Shown here piece after piece: positions 27,622 through 36,769 of a DNA stretch of 64,000 nt. The stretch's first letter is position 1, and every line of letters begins with the position of its first letter. The DNA is from Haloarchaeobius salinus. GTDB taxonomy: Archaea; Halobacteriota; Halobacteria; Halobacteriales; Natrialbaceae. Where the stretch lies: positions 124,001 to 188,000 of the forward strand of contig NZ_JANHAU010000006.1 in NCBI RefSeq assembly GCF_024464185.1, in the 5' to 3' direction. The translations under genes and the position numbers were made by a program. Below the pieces are notes generated by a model. That model had not been told where the DNA came from. It saw only the letters and a list, made by a program, of their open reading frames with translations, and ran no database searches.

Positions 27622-28701
27622 GTGGGTTACGACCTGAATCGCGCGGTCCTCGTCGTGCTCTCCGTCCTGACGGTCCTCCTCGCGGCGTCGCTGTTCCCGG
27701 CGTCGGGGTACGGGACGTACCCCGGCTCCGTCGGGGGTGACGCCGCCGGACCGTCGAACCCGACAGCATCGCCCGACGCCGACGAACCTGTCGACGTCGG
27801 AACAGCCACGTCGGAGACGACGGCGACACCGACCGGGACGCCGCGCACGACCGAGGCACCCGAGACGACCCGGACCACGGAGCGACCGGACCCCGCGACC
27901 GGCGACTCCGGCCCGGACCTCGGCGGCGGCTTCCCGGTCTCGTCGTTCCTCACCCAACTCGTCGTGCTGTTCGTCTTCCTGCTCGCTGCCGTCGGCGTCC
28001 TCGGGCTCGTCGCCGAGGTCGAACGCGAACGAACCGACGACTTCGACGGATACGTCGTCGACCTCCCGATGCTGCCGACGTTCCGGATCCGGGCCTCGTT
28101 CCTCGCGATTCCGCAGGGGACGATGTCCGTCCTCGTCGGGCTGACGGCCTCAGCCCCGCGGGTGCTCGACGGCCTCGGGCGCACGGTCGGCGGCGTCTTC
28201 GCCGGCCTCGACGAGCTCGCGTCTGGCATCGGGACGGCGTTCGTCGCCATCCCATCCGCCCTCGGCAGGGGCCTCGCCGCGATCCCCCACGGACTCGTGA
28301 GCGGGCTGGGATCGCTCTCGCTCGGCCTCTCCTCGCTGACCGCCGGCATCTCGGCCCGGGACTGGCTCTCCCGCGGCGACGACAAGCCCGCCGACCCGCG
28401 CGACGGCGCGCGAGCAGGAGACACCGACGACGAGGAGGCAGCCGAATCGGGCCCGGTCAGCATCGACGAGGCCTGGGAGGCGATGGCCGGCTACGTACCG
28501 CTCCGTCGCCCCGAGTCGAAGACCCCAGCCGAGGTCGCCCGCGCGGCCGTCGACGGCGGTCTCCCGCGGTCCGCCGTCGAACGACTGACGGCCGTGTTCC
28601 GTGACGTCCGCTACGGCCGCTACCCCCGGACCGACGACCGGAAACGCACGGCACGCGAGGCGCTCGCCGAGATACGGGAGCGTCTGGAGGGCGACGGATG
28701 A
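27622..28701 (+). CDS. DUF4129 domain membrane protein
   Basis: A 359-residue protein starting at a GTG directly downstream of its TATA box. It has an N-terminal hydrophobic segment (VLVVLSVLTVLLAASLFPAS), a Thr/Pro/Glu-rich stretch at about 40-105 that is probably extracellular and O-glycosylated, a second TM segment (FLTQLVVLFVFLLAAVGVLG), and a cytoplasmic C-terminal DUF4129 domain (EAWEAMAGYVPLRRPESKTP, FRDVRYGRYPRTDD). It is the first gene of a four-gene operon whose partners include DUF58. The function is unknown; such clusters are widespread in haloarchaea. Confidence 0.88.
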   Translation: MGYDLNRAVLVVLSVLTVLLAASLFPASGYGTYPGSVGGDAAGPSNPTASPDADEPVDVGTATSETTATPTGTPRTTEAPETTRTTERPDPATGDSGPDLGGGFPVSSFLTQLVVLFVFLLAAVGVLGLVAEVERERTDDFDGYVVDLPMLPTFRIRASFLAIPQGTMSVLVGLTASAPRVLDGLGRTVGGVFAGLDELASGIGTAFVAIPSALGRGLAAIPHGLVSGLGSLSLGLSSLTAGISARDWLSRGDDKPADPRDGARAGDTDDEEAAESGPVSIDEAWEAMAGYVPLRRPESKTPAEVARAAVDGGLPRSAVERLTAVFRDVRYGRYPRTDDRKRTAREALAEIRERLEGDG

Positions 28702-29351
28702 TACCCCGCGTCCTCGCCGGGTTCGGCATCTCCGTCCGCCGGGCGCTGACCGTCGTCGGGACCGCGTCGCTCGTCGGCGCGCTGGGGCTCGCGTTCCTCC
28801 CGATGCCGCTCGACGCGCTGCGCGGTCCGGTGACGACGGTCGCCAACGGCACCACCATCGTGCTGCTCGCCGTCACCGCCGCCGTCCTCGGCGTCGTCCG
28901 CATCGTCCGGGAGCGAGACGACGCCGCCACGGAGCCGCCGTCGGTCGGCGTGCCCGAGGCGGCGAACTACAACTCGGTCGGCGCGACCGGCCACGATCTC
29001 GACGCGACCATCGAGAAGGTCGACGGGACCCTCCACGACCCCGGTCCGTCCGAGTGGTGGAAGGCCCGCGACCGCGAGCGCGTCGAGGACGAGATCCGGA
29101 CGGCCGCCATCGACGTGCTCGCCCGACGGGAGAACTGCAGCCGCGACGAAGCCGCGGCGATGCTCGAGGCCGGCACCTGGACGGACGACCCCCGGGCCGG
29201 CAGCTTCCTCGGCGACGAGACCGCACCCGAACCATCCCTCAAGATGCAGTTCTACGACTGGCTGTCCGGCGAGGCGTACGACCGCCACGTCGAACACACC
29301 GTCGACGAGATCGTCGCGAGAGCCGACATCGAGGAGGTCGAGACCGAATGA
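28698..29351 (+). CDS. DUF7269-like membrane protein
   Basis: A 217-residue protein with two N-terminal hydrophobic segments (about 14-33 and 48-66) and a charged, helical cytoplasmic part (WWKARDRERVEDEIRTAAID). The ATG overlaps the DUF4129 stop and its stop overlaps the DUF58 start. By position and architecture it matches the haloarchaeal DUF7269 family found between DUF4129 and DUF58 genes. The function is unknown. Confidence 0.75.
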   Translation: MIPRVLAGFGISVRRALTVVGTASLVGALGLAFLPMPLDALRGPVTTVANGTTIVLLAVTAAVLGVVRIVRERDDAATEPPSVGVPEAANYNSVGATGHDLDATIEKVDGTLHDPGPSEWWKARDRERVEDEIRTAAIDVLARRENCSRDEAAAMLEAGTWTDDPRAGSFLGDETAPEPSLKMQFYDWLSGEAYDRHVEHTVDEIVARADIEEVETE

Positions 29352-30694
29352 CGCGGCGGGACACCGGCCGCTGGAACGTCGGCCTCACCGTCGCCCTCGT
29401 CACGGGGACGCTGGGGCTGCTCGTCCAGAACACGGTCGTGTTCAGCGCGGCCGCCATCGGCCTCTGCTACGCGGTGTACGGCTTCGCGAGCCGGCCGCCG
29501 ACGCTCGACCTGGACGTCGAGCGCACGCTCGCCGACACGTCCCCGATGCCCGGCGACGAGGTCGAGGTGACGATCACCGTCCGCAACGCCGCGGACGAAC
29601 CGCTCGCCGACCTGCGGATAATCGACGGCGTCCCCGAGACGCTCGGCGTCGTCGACGGCTCGCCACGGCACATGACCGGCCTCCAGCCGGACGAGAGCGA
29701 GTCGTTCACCTACTCGGTGAAGGTCCGGCGCGGCGTCCACGAGTTCGGCGATCCGACCGCCATCGCGCGGAACGTCAGCGGTGGCGTCGAGGTCACGGAG
29801 ACCGTCTCCCTGCAGAGCCGCCTCTCGTGTCACGCCCCGGTGGAGGACATGCACCTCGCCGACCAGACCATCCCGTACCCCGGTCGCGTCGAGACCGACT
29901 CGACGGGGTCGGGCATCGAGTTCCACTCCATCCGCCAGTACCATCACTCGGACCCGATGAACCGCATCGACTGGCGCGAGTTCGCCCGCAGCGGCGAGCT
30001 CCGCACCGTCGAGTTCCGGACCGACCAGGCGGCGACCGTCGTCGTCGTGGTCGACACGCGCCGCGAGGCACGTGTCTCCCGTCGTGCCGAGGAACCCGAC
30101 GGCGTCGAACTCGGCACCTACGCCGCCGGCCGGATCGCGGGGCACCTGCTCGACGCCGGCAACCGCGTCGGCCTCGCACAGTACGGCAGTTCGCTCGGCT
30201 ACCTGCGCCCCGGCACCGGCGACGCGCAGGCGGCACGCATCCGGAACAACCTCGACGTGCAGTCGGCGACCTCAATCCCGGTCCGCGGGACCGGGAGCGC
30301 GACGGACCCCGGGCGCGACGACCCGGACGGAGACGACCCCGCGCCGTCCTCCGGCGACACCGACTCGGGCGGGCTGGCTGCCACCGACGGCGGCTGGCGC
30401 GTCGACTGGCTCCGTCGCCGAATCCCCAACGGTGCGCAGGTGGTGTTCGTCTCGCCGCTGCTCGACGACGCACCGCTCGAACTGTTGAAACGACTCCGGG
30501 CGTCCGGCCACGCGCTCCGGGTCGTCTCGCCGGACGTGACCGCTACCGAGACGCCAGGGGGCGGCCTCGCTGCCATCCAGCGGCAGGGCCGCGTCTCGGC
30601 GCTCCGGAACCGGACGACGGACGTCGTCGAGTGGTCGCCGGACGAGCCGCTGTACGCCGCCATCGAACGGGCCACGCGGAGGTGGCAGCGATGA
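29348..30694 (+). CDS. DUF58 domain protein (vWA-like)
   Basis: A 448-residue protein. Two hydrophobic segments near the N-terminus are followed by an Ig-like domain (EVEVTITVRNAADEPLADLR), then the DUF58 signature HSDPMNRIDWREFARSGELR and a von Willebrand A-like fold (ATVVVVVDTRREA, VVFVSPLLDDAP). DUF58 proteins usually work with MoxR AAA ATPases as metal- or cofactor-insertion chaperones. A Gly/Asp-rich insertion at about 335-365 is likely disordered. It is coupled by 4-bp overlaps to both neighbours. Confidence 0.9.
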   Translation: MTRRDTGRWNVGLTVALVTGTLGLLVQNTVVFSAAAIGLCYAVYGFASRPPTLDLDVERTLADTSPMPGDEVEVTITVRNAADEPLADLRIIDGVPETLGVVDGSPRHMTGLQPDESESFTYSVKVRRGVHEFGDPTAIARNVSGGVEVTETVSLQSRLSCHAPVEDMHLADQTIPYPGRVETDSTGSGIEFHSIRQYHHSDPMNRIDWREFARSGELRTVEFRTDQAATVVVVVDTRREARVSRRAEEPDGVELGTYAAGRIAGHLLDAGNRVGLAQYGSSLGYLRPGTGDAQAARIRNNLDVQSATSIPVRGTGSATDPGRDDPDGDDPAPSSGDTDSGGLAATDGGWRVDWLRRRIPNGAQVVFVSPLLDDAPLELLKRLRASGHALRVVSPDVTATETPGGGLAAIQRQGRVSALRNRTTDVVEWSPDEPLYAAIERATRRWQR

Positions 30695-32301
30695 CGCCGT
30701 ACGAGTTCGACGACGGGCCGGCACGGTTCACCAGCCGGCTGGCGCTCGCCGTCGCAGGCGTCGCCGTCCTCCTGCTCGGACTCGGGACCGGACCCGGCCT
30801 GCTCGGGCAGGGCCCGGAGCTGTTGCTCGGTCTGCTCGGTGCCGGGGCACTGGTTCACGGTGCGCGCCGCGTCACCGAGGACGGGAGCCGGTCGCGAGCG
30901 GTCGGGAGCATCTGGTTCGTCTTCGGAATCCTCGGTGTCGTGGCCGCCATGGGTGCGTACAAGCCGTCGCTCGCGGCGGCCGGCGTCACGACGTTCGGAA
31001 CGCTCTCCGTGCTGCTGCTCGGCCTCTCGGGCACCGTCGGCATCGACGAGGGGCTCGTCCGGTCGCTCGGCGGTGTGCTCTCGCGGTCGCTCGTGGTGGT
31101 CGTCGCCGGCACGGTCGTGCTGGCCGGGGTCCACGTGGCATTGTTCCGGTCGGCCGCCGTCGTGACCATCGCGGGCTACGGCGCACTCGTCGGCACGGGC
31201 CCGCTGGTCAGCTTCGTCGTACTCCAGCTGGAGGTGCTCCTGCTCGCGGTGCTCGTCGAGCGCGCGCTGGCGGTCGTCGACGGCTGGCTCCCCCGCCGAC
31301 GGTTCGACCGCCGCGGGACCGCGCTCCGCGAGCTCGGCGTCCGCGTCGGCGACGTGCCGACCGGCGTGTACGTCCTGCTCGGGCTCCAGTTCCTGCTGGC
31401 GATGACCGGTACGGGCCAGGCCCTGTTCGCGCGCCTGCTGGTCCAGGCCGGCCCCTTCGGGACGGTCGTGGCGCGGTTCCTCGGGTGGTGGGTGCCACAC
31501 GCGTTGCTCGGTGCCGGCATCCTCCTGTTCGGGAGTGTCGTCGTCGCCCGGCTCGGCCAGCGAGTCGTCGTCGGCTGGATCGGTCGGGAGCCGCCGAAGA
31601 CGCTCGGCTACGCCGCCGGTGGTGTCGTGGTCTCGGTGCTCGTCGGCGTCCTGACGGCGCTCCCGCCGGCCCGGTGGCCGGTCGACCGGCTCGTGGCGGA
31701 CGGCTCGGTGCTCGACGTCTCCTTCGGCACCTACGGCATGGGGACGACGTTCCTCGCGCTCGTCGTCGTCGCGCTGTGTGCCGTCCTCGTCTCGCTGCCG
31801 GTGGTCATGTTCCTGGTGTGGGACGAGTCGACCGCGGCACCCGACGGCGGCCCGACGGCCGGTGCGGGGCTGTTGCTCCTCGCCAGCATCGCGGCCGGCT
31901 TCGGCGACGCACCGGCACCCGTCGTGTTCGTCGGCGTGGCCGCCGCGCTGGCGACGTGGGACCTCTCGGTGAACGCGTCGCTGGTCGGTCGGGAGGTCGG
32001 CCGCGCGGCCGAGACGCGCCGGGGCGAGGTCATCCACGCCGCCGGCGTGCTCGCCGTCGGTGCCGTGGCCGTCCTCCTCACGACGCTCGGCGTCGAGTTC
32101 ATCGGAGCCGCCACGCTGGCCGTCGACGTGCCGAGGTGGCGGGCGGTCGGCGCGCTCGCCCTGCTGCTCCTCGCGCTCGTCTGCTTCGCCGCGCTCGCGT
32201 CCGGTGATGGCGAGGACCGGCTCGGGGACGACGGTGACGGCGGCGGGGACGACCAGCCGGTCGAGTCGCGGGCGTGGTACGCCAGGTTCGACGACCTCTG
32301 A
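30691..32301 (+). CDS. Polytopic membrane protein of DUF58 operon (DUF7519-like)
   Basis: A 536-residue, very hydrophobic protein with roughly 13-14 predicted TM segments and a short acidic C-terminal tail (DDGDGGGDDQPVESRAW). Its start overlaps the DUF58 stop (ATGA). In other haloarchaea a protein of this type closes the DUF4129-DUF7269-DUF58 operon, usually next to a MoxR ATPase gene; the DUF7519 label is from recall. No transport motif was recognised. The next gene is on the opposite strand with its stop directly adjacent. Confidence 0.75.
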   Translation: MTPYEFDDGPARFTSRLALAVAGVAVLLLGLGTGPGLLGQGPELLLGLLGAGALVHGARRVTEDGSRSRAVGSIWFVFGILGVVAAMGAYKPSLAAAGVTTFGTLSVLLLGLSGTVGIDEGLVRSLGGVLSRSLVVVVAGTVVLAGVHVALFRSAAVVTIAGYGALVGTGPLVSFVVLQLEVLLLAVLVERALAVVDGWLPRRRFDRRGTALRELGVRVGDVPTGVYVLLGLQFLLAMTGTGQALFARLLVQAGPFGTVVARFLGWWVPHALLGAGILLFGSVVVARLGQRVVVGWIGREPPKTLGYAAGGVVVSVLVGVLTALPPARWPVDRLVADGSVLDVSFGTYGMGTTFLALVVVALCAVLVSLPVVMFLVWDESTAAPDGGPTAGAGLLLLASIAAGFGDAPAPVVFVGVAAALATWDLSVNASLVGREVGRAAETRRGEVIHAAGVLAVGAVAVLLTTLGVEFIGAATLAVDVPRWRAVGALALLLLALVCFAALASGDGEDRLGDDGDGGGDDQPVESRAWYARFDDL

Positions 32302-33885
32302 TTACCGCAGGAACGGCACCTTCCGCCAGAGCCGGAGCGAGGCCGAAAGCGCCCGGGCGTACCACTCGGACGGGACGCCGAGGGGCGGGGTGACCGGGTA
32401 GTTCCTCGCCGCGATGGTCTGTGACTCCGTGTACCGCATGAGCCCCTCCTCGCCGTGGCGACGACCGATTCCCGAGTCCTTCCGGCCGCCCATCGGTGCG
32501 TCGATGGCCGCCCAGGTCTCGAGGTAGCCGCCGTTGATGGTGACCGTCCCGGTGTCGATGGCCCGGGCGACGGCCCGTCCGCGGTCGCGGTCGGTCGTCC
32601 AGACGCTCGCGTTGAGCCCGTAGTCGGTGTCGTTCGTCCGCTCGATGGCCTCGCGCTCGCCGGAGACCGGTGCGACGCTCACGACCGGGCCGAACGTCTC
32701 CTCGCAGGCGGCCCGGGCGTCGTCAGGCAGGCCGGTGAGGACCGTGGGCTCGTAGAAGTACGGGCCGAGGTCGGGCCGGTGGTCGCCGCCGACGTGGACC
32801 GTCGCACCCCGTTCGCGGGCGTCGGCGACGTGTGCCTCCACGGTCTCGAGCTGGTCTGCCGAGGCGAGCGAGCCAACGTCCACACCGTACCGGTAGCCCG
32901 CCCCGAGCGAGAGGTCGGAGACGGCGGCGACGAACCGCGAGCGGAACTCGTCGTACAGCGACTCGTCGACGAAGACGCGCTCGGTGCCGATGCAGAGCTG
33001 GCCGGCGTTCGTGAAGCACGCGCCGACGACCCCCTCGACGGCCTCGTCGAGGTCGGCGTCGTCGAGCACCACGACCGAGTTCTTCCCGCCGAGTTCGAGG
33101 GAGCAGTCCACGAGGTTGCGGCCCGCGGCGGCGGCGACCTCGCGGCCCGTGGCGGTCGAGCCGGTGAAGCTGACGTAGTCCACCGAGTCGACCAGCGCAG
33201 GCCCGAGTTCCCCGCCGTCGCCGGTGACGACCTGCACGAGGTCGTGGGGGAGGCCCGCCTCGCGCAGGAGTTCGACGAGCGCCAGCGCGGTGTACGGCGT
33301 CGTCTCCGCGGGCTTCAGCACGACGGCGTTCCCGGCGAGCAGCGCGGGGAGCGCGTCGGAGATGGCGAGCGTGATGGGGTAGTTCCAGGGTGCGATGACG
33401 CCGACGACGCCGACCGGATGGTGGACGACCTCGGCCGTCGAGGAGAGCAGGGGGACGGCGGCATCGCGTCGCTCGGTCGCGAGCATCTCCGGAGCGCGGT
33501 AGCCGTAGTAGCGGCTCGTGAGTGCCACGTCGAGCACCTCCTCGAAGGCGTGGGCGCGGGACTTGCCGCTCTCGAGCTGGGCGAGGTCGAGCAGCTCGTC
33601 CTGACGGTCGAGGACGATGTCGTGGAGGCGTTTCACGACGGCGGCGCGCTCCTCGGGCGAGCGGTCGGCCCAGCGTTCCTGCGCCGCGGCGGCCCGCTCG
33701 ACGGCGTACTCGACGTCCGCGGGCTCGCACTCGGTCACGGTCGCAGCGGTCCCACCGGTGAACACCTCGGTGACGGCGCGGCGGTCGCGGTCGTCGTCGG
33801 CCGTCGCCACGAGGCCGTCGAGCCGCTCGAAGCGCGCCCGGGTCAGCGTCGACGGGAGGGCGTCGTCGGCCAGCAGGTCGGTCAT
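32302..33885 (-). CDS. Aldehyde dehydrogenase (succinate-semialdehyde dehydrogenase-like)
   Basis: A 527-residue NAD(P)+-dependent aldehyde dehydrogenase. It has the nucleotide-binding region (GVIAPWNYPI, AVVLKPAETTP, VSFTGSTATGREV), the general-base glutamate in LELGGKNSVVV, and the catalytic cysteine in NAGQLCIGTERV. Overall it resembles the haloarchaeal succinate-semialdehyde dehydrogenase group; the substrate cannot be proven here. A TATA-like GGTTTTACTCC lies about 28 nt upstream (33908-33918). The stop is adjacent to that of the convergent membrane-protein gene. Confidence 0.92.
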   Translation of the reverse strand: MTDLLADDALPSTLTRARFERLDGLVATADDDRDRRAVTEVFTGGTAATVTECEPADVEYAVERAAAAQERWADRSPEERAAVVKRLHDIVLDRQDELLDLAQLESGKSRAHAFEEVLDVALTSRYYGYRAPEMLATERRDAAVPLLSSTAEVVHHPVGVVGVIAPWNYPITLAISDALPALLAGNAVVLKPAETTPYTALALVELLREAGLPHDLVQVVTGDGGELGPALVDSVDYVSFTGSTATGREVAAAAGRNLVDCSLELGGKNSVVVLDDADLDEAVEGVVGACFTNAGQLCIGTERVFVDESLYDEFRSRFVAAVSDLSLGAGYRYGVDVGSLASADQLETVEAHVADARERGATVHVGGDHRPDLGPYFYEPTVLTGLPDDARAACEETFGPVVSVAPVSGEREAIERTNDTDYGLNASVWTTDRDRGRAVARAIDTGTVTINGGYLETWAAIDAPMGGRKDSGIGRRHGEEGLMRYTESQTIAARNYPVTPPLGVPSEWYARALSASLRLWRKVPFLR

Positions 33886-33928
33886 GGCCGGTGCTACGGG
33901 GCGGGGGAGTAAAACCGTGTCCGAGCGG

Positions 33929-34399
33929 TCACTCGGCGTCGGCCGCGGCCTCGCTCGGCATCCGGTCGGAGAAGTCCCAGGTGTACGCCTTCGTCACGTC
34001 GACCGCGATGCGGACCTCCTCGCGGTCGGGGTCGAGCAGGTTCCGCGCGAGGTCGGAGTCGGTGCCGCCGAGGTAGCGGTCGAGGAGGCGACGCAGCAGC
34101 GCCTTCTCCTCGTCGGGCCCGACGGCCGCGATTCCCTGCCCGCGGATGCCGCGGTACGGCGGTCGGTTCGTCGAGATCTCGAACGCGACGGTGTCGTCCT
34201 CGCGGAGGTAGCGCACCACGTCGGCCGACGCGGCCGTCGCGCAGGCCAGCTGGCCCGCCTCGGGGTCGTACTCGAACCAGAGCGACAGCATCCAGAGCCC
34301 GCCCTTCGGCGTGCGACAGGCGAGCCTGACGGGTATCCGGGCGTCGTCCAGGAACGCGGCCACGTCGTCGTGGTCCCACGCCCCGCGGAGCGGGAACAT
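33929..34399 (-). CDS. Pyridoxamine 5'-phosphate oxidase-like flavin protein
   Basis: A 156-residue protein of the split-barrel FMN-binding fold (VRLACRTPKGGLWMLSLWFE, then VRYLREDDTVAFEIS, YRGIRGQGIAAV). Such small proteins reduce or bind flavin-like substrates; no specific role is visible. It starts in the stop codon of the UspA gene upstream (TGATG-type overlap), so the two form an operon. Confidence 0.8.
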   Translation of the reverse strand: MFPLRGAWDHDDVAAFLDDARIPVRLACRTPKGGLWMLSLWFEYDPEAGQLACATAASADVVRYLREDDTVAFEISTNRPPYRGIRGQGIAAVGPDEEKALLRRLLDRYLGGTDSDLARNLLDPDREEVRIAVDVTKAYTWDFSDRMPSEAAADAE

Positions 34400-34833
34400 C
34401 AGCGGACGACCGTCACCGGGCAGTGGGCACGTCGGACGACGGCCTCGGCGACGCTGCCGAGCAGGATGCGGCTGACGCCCGTACGTCCGTGGCTGCCGAT
34501 GAGTATCTGGTCGATGTCGTTCTCGTCGGCGTACTCGTTGATGGAGCGGGCCGGTCGGCCGACGACGACCTCCGTCTCCAGTTCGGCGTCGTACTCGTCG
34601 GCGATCTCCTGGGCCCGGGCGAGCAGCTCCTCGGCCGCCTGCTCCTCCTGCTCGTACCACTCCTCCCAGTAGCCGGGGAGGCCGCCGTCGAACGGGGCGC
34701 TGTACCCCGCCTCCATCAGGTCGATGACGTTCAGGACGACGACCTCGGCGTCCGGGTGGGTCGTCAGCGCGTGCTCCAGTGCCGTCCGTGCCTGTTCGGA
34801 CTCGTCGAAGGGGACCAGGATTCTGTCGACCAT
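34399..34833 (-). CDS. Universal stress protein (UspA family)
   Basis: A 144-residue intact UspA (MVDRILVPFDESEQARTAL, LIGSHGRTGVSRILLGSVAE as the ATP-binding-type loop, ending CPVTVVR). The Met at 34833 is chosen because a TATA-like CATTTTAAGC lies about 27 nt upstream (34857-34866). It is followed immediately by the PPOX-like gene. Its C-terminus provides the comparison that identifies the UspA remnant at 2318. Confidence 0.92.
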   Translation of the reverse strand: MVDRILVPFDESEQARTALEHALTTHPDAEVVVLNVIDLMEAGYSAPFDGGLPGYWEEWYEQEEQAAEELLARAQEIADEYDAELETEVVVGRPARSINEYADENDIDQILIGSHGRTGVSRILLGSVAEAVVRRAHCPVTVVR

Positions 34834-34893
34834 ATCTGAACCCTCACCCGTCAGCCGCTTAAAATGTCGCACGACTCCCGCGGGGTGGGAACG

Positions 34894-35220
34894 TCAGTCG
34901 AGGGCCTCGACGCCGAAGCTCGCGGTGTGAACGTCGCCGTCGACGGCGAACTGCGTCGTCTCCATCTCCCCGTCGACGAACTCGGGAAGGCGGTCGACGA
35001 ACCGCTCGTAGTGGTCCGTCTCGATGTGTGCCTCCGCCGACGCCGCGTCTTCGTACCGCTCGACGAATCGGACGACGTTCGGGTCGCCGATGTCGGTCGC
35101 CGCGTGGTAGGAGAGCACACCGGGTTCCGAACGGCTCCGCTCGGCGAGTTCGTCGCACAGGTCGAGTGCCTCCGCCCGTCGCTCGGGGACGATGGGGATG
35201 CTGGTCAGGACGACGTACAT
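34894..35220 (-). CDS. Antibiotic biosynthesis monooxygenase-like (ABM) protein
   Basis: A 108-residue dimeric ferredoxin-like fold protein (MYVVLTSIPIVPERRAEAL, EPGVLSYHAATDIGDPNVVR, YERFVDRLPEFVDG). ABM-domain proteins act as small cofactor-free oxygenases or in heme and quinone chemistry; the substrate is unknown. A TATA-like ACTTTACGTCC is about 25 nt upstream. Confidence 0.78.
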   Translation of the reverse strand: MYVVLTSIPIVPERRAEALDLCDELAERSRSEPGVLSYHAATDIGDPNVVRFVERYEDAASAEAHIETDHYERFVDRLPEFVDGEMETTQFAVDGDVHTASFGVEALD

Positions 35221-35273
35221 GGCTGGACCGATGGACGGGGACGTAAAGTCGGTTGGGCCGTCGTGGGGGTCAG

Positions 35274-36125
35274 TCACAGGGTCTGCAGGACCCCGACCAC
35301 GTCCCGCTCGATGGTCGGCGACGCCCACTCGTTCGAGAGCTCGGCGACGATGTCGTCGTGGTCGCCGTGTCGCTCGACGGCGTCCTCGACCGCGGCGACC
35401 CACTCGGGCAGGAGGTCGGTGTAGGCCGCCAGCGCGTCGTCGGGGTCGTCGCGCGCCCCGAAGTGGCCGTAGCAGAGCGTCTCGGCGTCGAGCTCCCGAA
35501 GTCGGGCGACGGTCTCGAGGCTCAGTTCGAGGTCGAAGTCGGGCGCGGGCGTCGTCGGGAGCAGCTCGCCGAACAGGTGCATGCCGGCGGCGTCGCCGGC
35601 GAACAGCGCGCCCGTCCGGTCGTCGAGCACGGCGACCTGGTGGGGTGCGTGCCCCGGCGCGTGGACCAGCTCCAGCGACCGGTCGCCGCAGTCGACCGAC
35701 TCGCCGTCAGAGACGACACGACACCGGTCGCGGTCCACGAGCTCGGGGCGGCCGTAGCCCGCCGCCACCTCGTCGCCGACGGCGGCGCGGGCGCTCTCGT
35801 ACAGCCGGTCCCGCTTCGCCTCGTCGGTGAGGTAGTCGACGCCGCGCTCGTGGACGACCACGGTGGCGTTCGGGCAGTGCTCGGCGAGCGCGCCCGTCGC
35901 GCCGGCGTGGTCGAGGTGGACGTGCGTCGGGAGGATGTGGCCGACCTCGTCGGGGTCGACGCCGGCCTCGTCGAGCCCCTCGATGACGTACTCGACACCG
36001 GCGGCTGGACCGGGGTCGACGACGACCGGTTCGGCGGCATCGACGACGTAGGGCGACATCGCACCCGGGGTGTCCATCATCCGGGCGTCGAGGGCGTGGG
36101 TGTCGGGGGCGACCTGCGTGACCAT
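35274..36125 (-). CDS. MBL-fold metallo-hydrolase (glyoxalase II-like)
   Basis: A 283-residue metallo-beta-lactamase-fold hydrolase with the metal-binding motif THVHLDHAG, a further histidine in LVHAPGHAPHQVAV, and DRTGALFAGDAAG supplying the bridging aspartate. The C-terminal histidine is in CYGHFGARDD. The fold fits hydrolysis of thioester or lactone substrates in the glyoxalase II group. It is monocistronic as far as can be seen. Confidence 0.88.
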   Translation of the reverse strand: MVTQVAPDTHALDARMMDTPGAMSPYVVDAAEPVVVDPGPAAGVEYVIEGLDEAGVDPDEVGHILPTHVHLDHAGATGALAEHCPNATVVVHERGVDYLTDEAKRDRLYESARAAVGDEVAAGYGRPELVDRDRCRVVSDGESVDCGDRSLELVHAPGHAPHQVAVLDDRTGALFAGDAAGMHLFGELLPTTPAPDFDLELSLETVARLRELDAETLCYGHFGARDDPDDALAAYTDLLPEWVAAVEDAVERHGDHDDIVAELSNEWASPTIERDVVGVLQTL

Positions 36126-36216
36126 GGGCTCCGTTCGAGTGGGGCCGGGAAAAGTCGGTCGTCCCCGGCGCTGTCGGGAGCAGTCGCACTACCGAAAGAA
36201 TCGACTCGGGAGCCGC

Positions 36217-36471
36217 TCAGTCGAGGTGGCCGGCGTCCTTGAGGTTCTCCATGATGTCGTCGACGAACGACTCCACGTCGTCGTACGGGAAGTCGCCGCC
36301 CGGCAGCTTGGTCTGGAGCTCCATCGCGGTCATCGAGAAGTCGCCGGACTCGAACCGGGTTCCCGGGCCGTTCGGGAGCGCCGGAACGAGGTCCATCGGG
36401 CTGGAGATTGGGTAGTCAGCGCCACCGAAGGCGTCGATCATCTGCTCGCGAAGGTCATCTTCGTCTGCCAT
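36217..36471 (-). CDS. MTH865-like small protein
   Basis: An 84-residue acidic protein (MADEDDLREQMIDAFGGADY then MDLVPALPNGPGTRFESGDF). It matches my recall of the MTH865 family, EF-hand-like small archaeal proteins of unknown function. The ATG is about 25 nt from an AT-rich TATA region (GATTTATTATTTATCC, 36488-36503 minus strand), so it is probably leaderless and well expressed. Confidence 0.75.
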   Translation of the reverse strand: MADEDDLREQMIDAFGGADYPISSPMDLVPALPNGPGTRFESGDFSMTAMELQTKLPGGDFPYDDVESFVDDIMENLKDAGHLD

Positions 36472-36769
36472 GGACTCCCGTTCGGACGGATAAATAATAA
36501 ATCATGGGGTAGTTGGTTCCCCGCCGGCCCCAGTTCGGTCCTACTCCGTCCTCGCGCGGGCCGGACTTGACGCTACCGGTGGATGGAACGCGAGCGGCGG
36601 AACCGCCCGCAGGAGGCGACGAACGGTGGGATGGCAGGCACGGTCGCGGCGGCCTGACGGTGCCGGACCGTCGTCGCGGTCGGTCGTGAGGGCCGTCGTC
36701 GGCGGGGACGGCGTCTGCAATCGCTGGAGGTGACCGCGGGGAGGCGGTCTGGGGGACCGGGCGGCGGCG
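36472..36769. other. Gap without recognised gene
   Basis: The right-hand TATA region of the MTH865-like gene lies at its left end. The rest is GC-rich sequence in which the open frames look antisense-like (Arg/Pro/Ser-rich). I see no promoter, RNA gene or repeat that I can support here. Confidence 0.4.
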
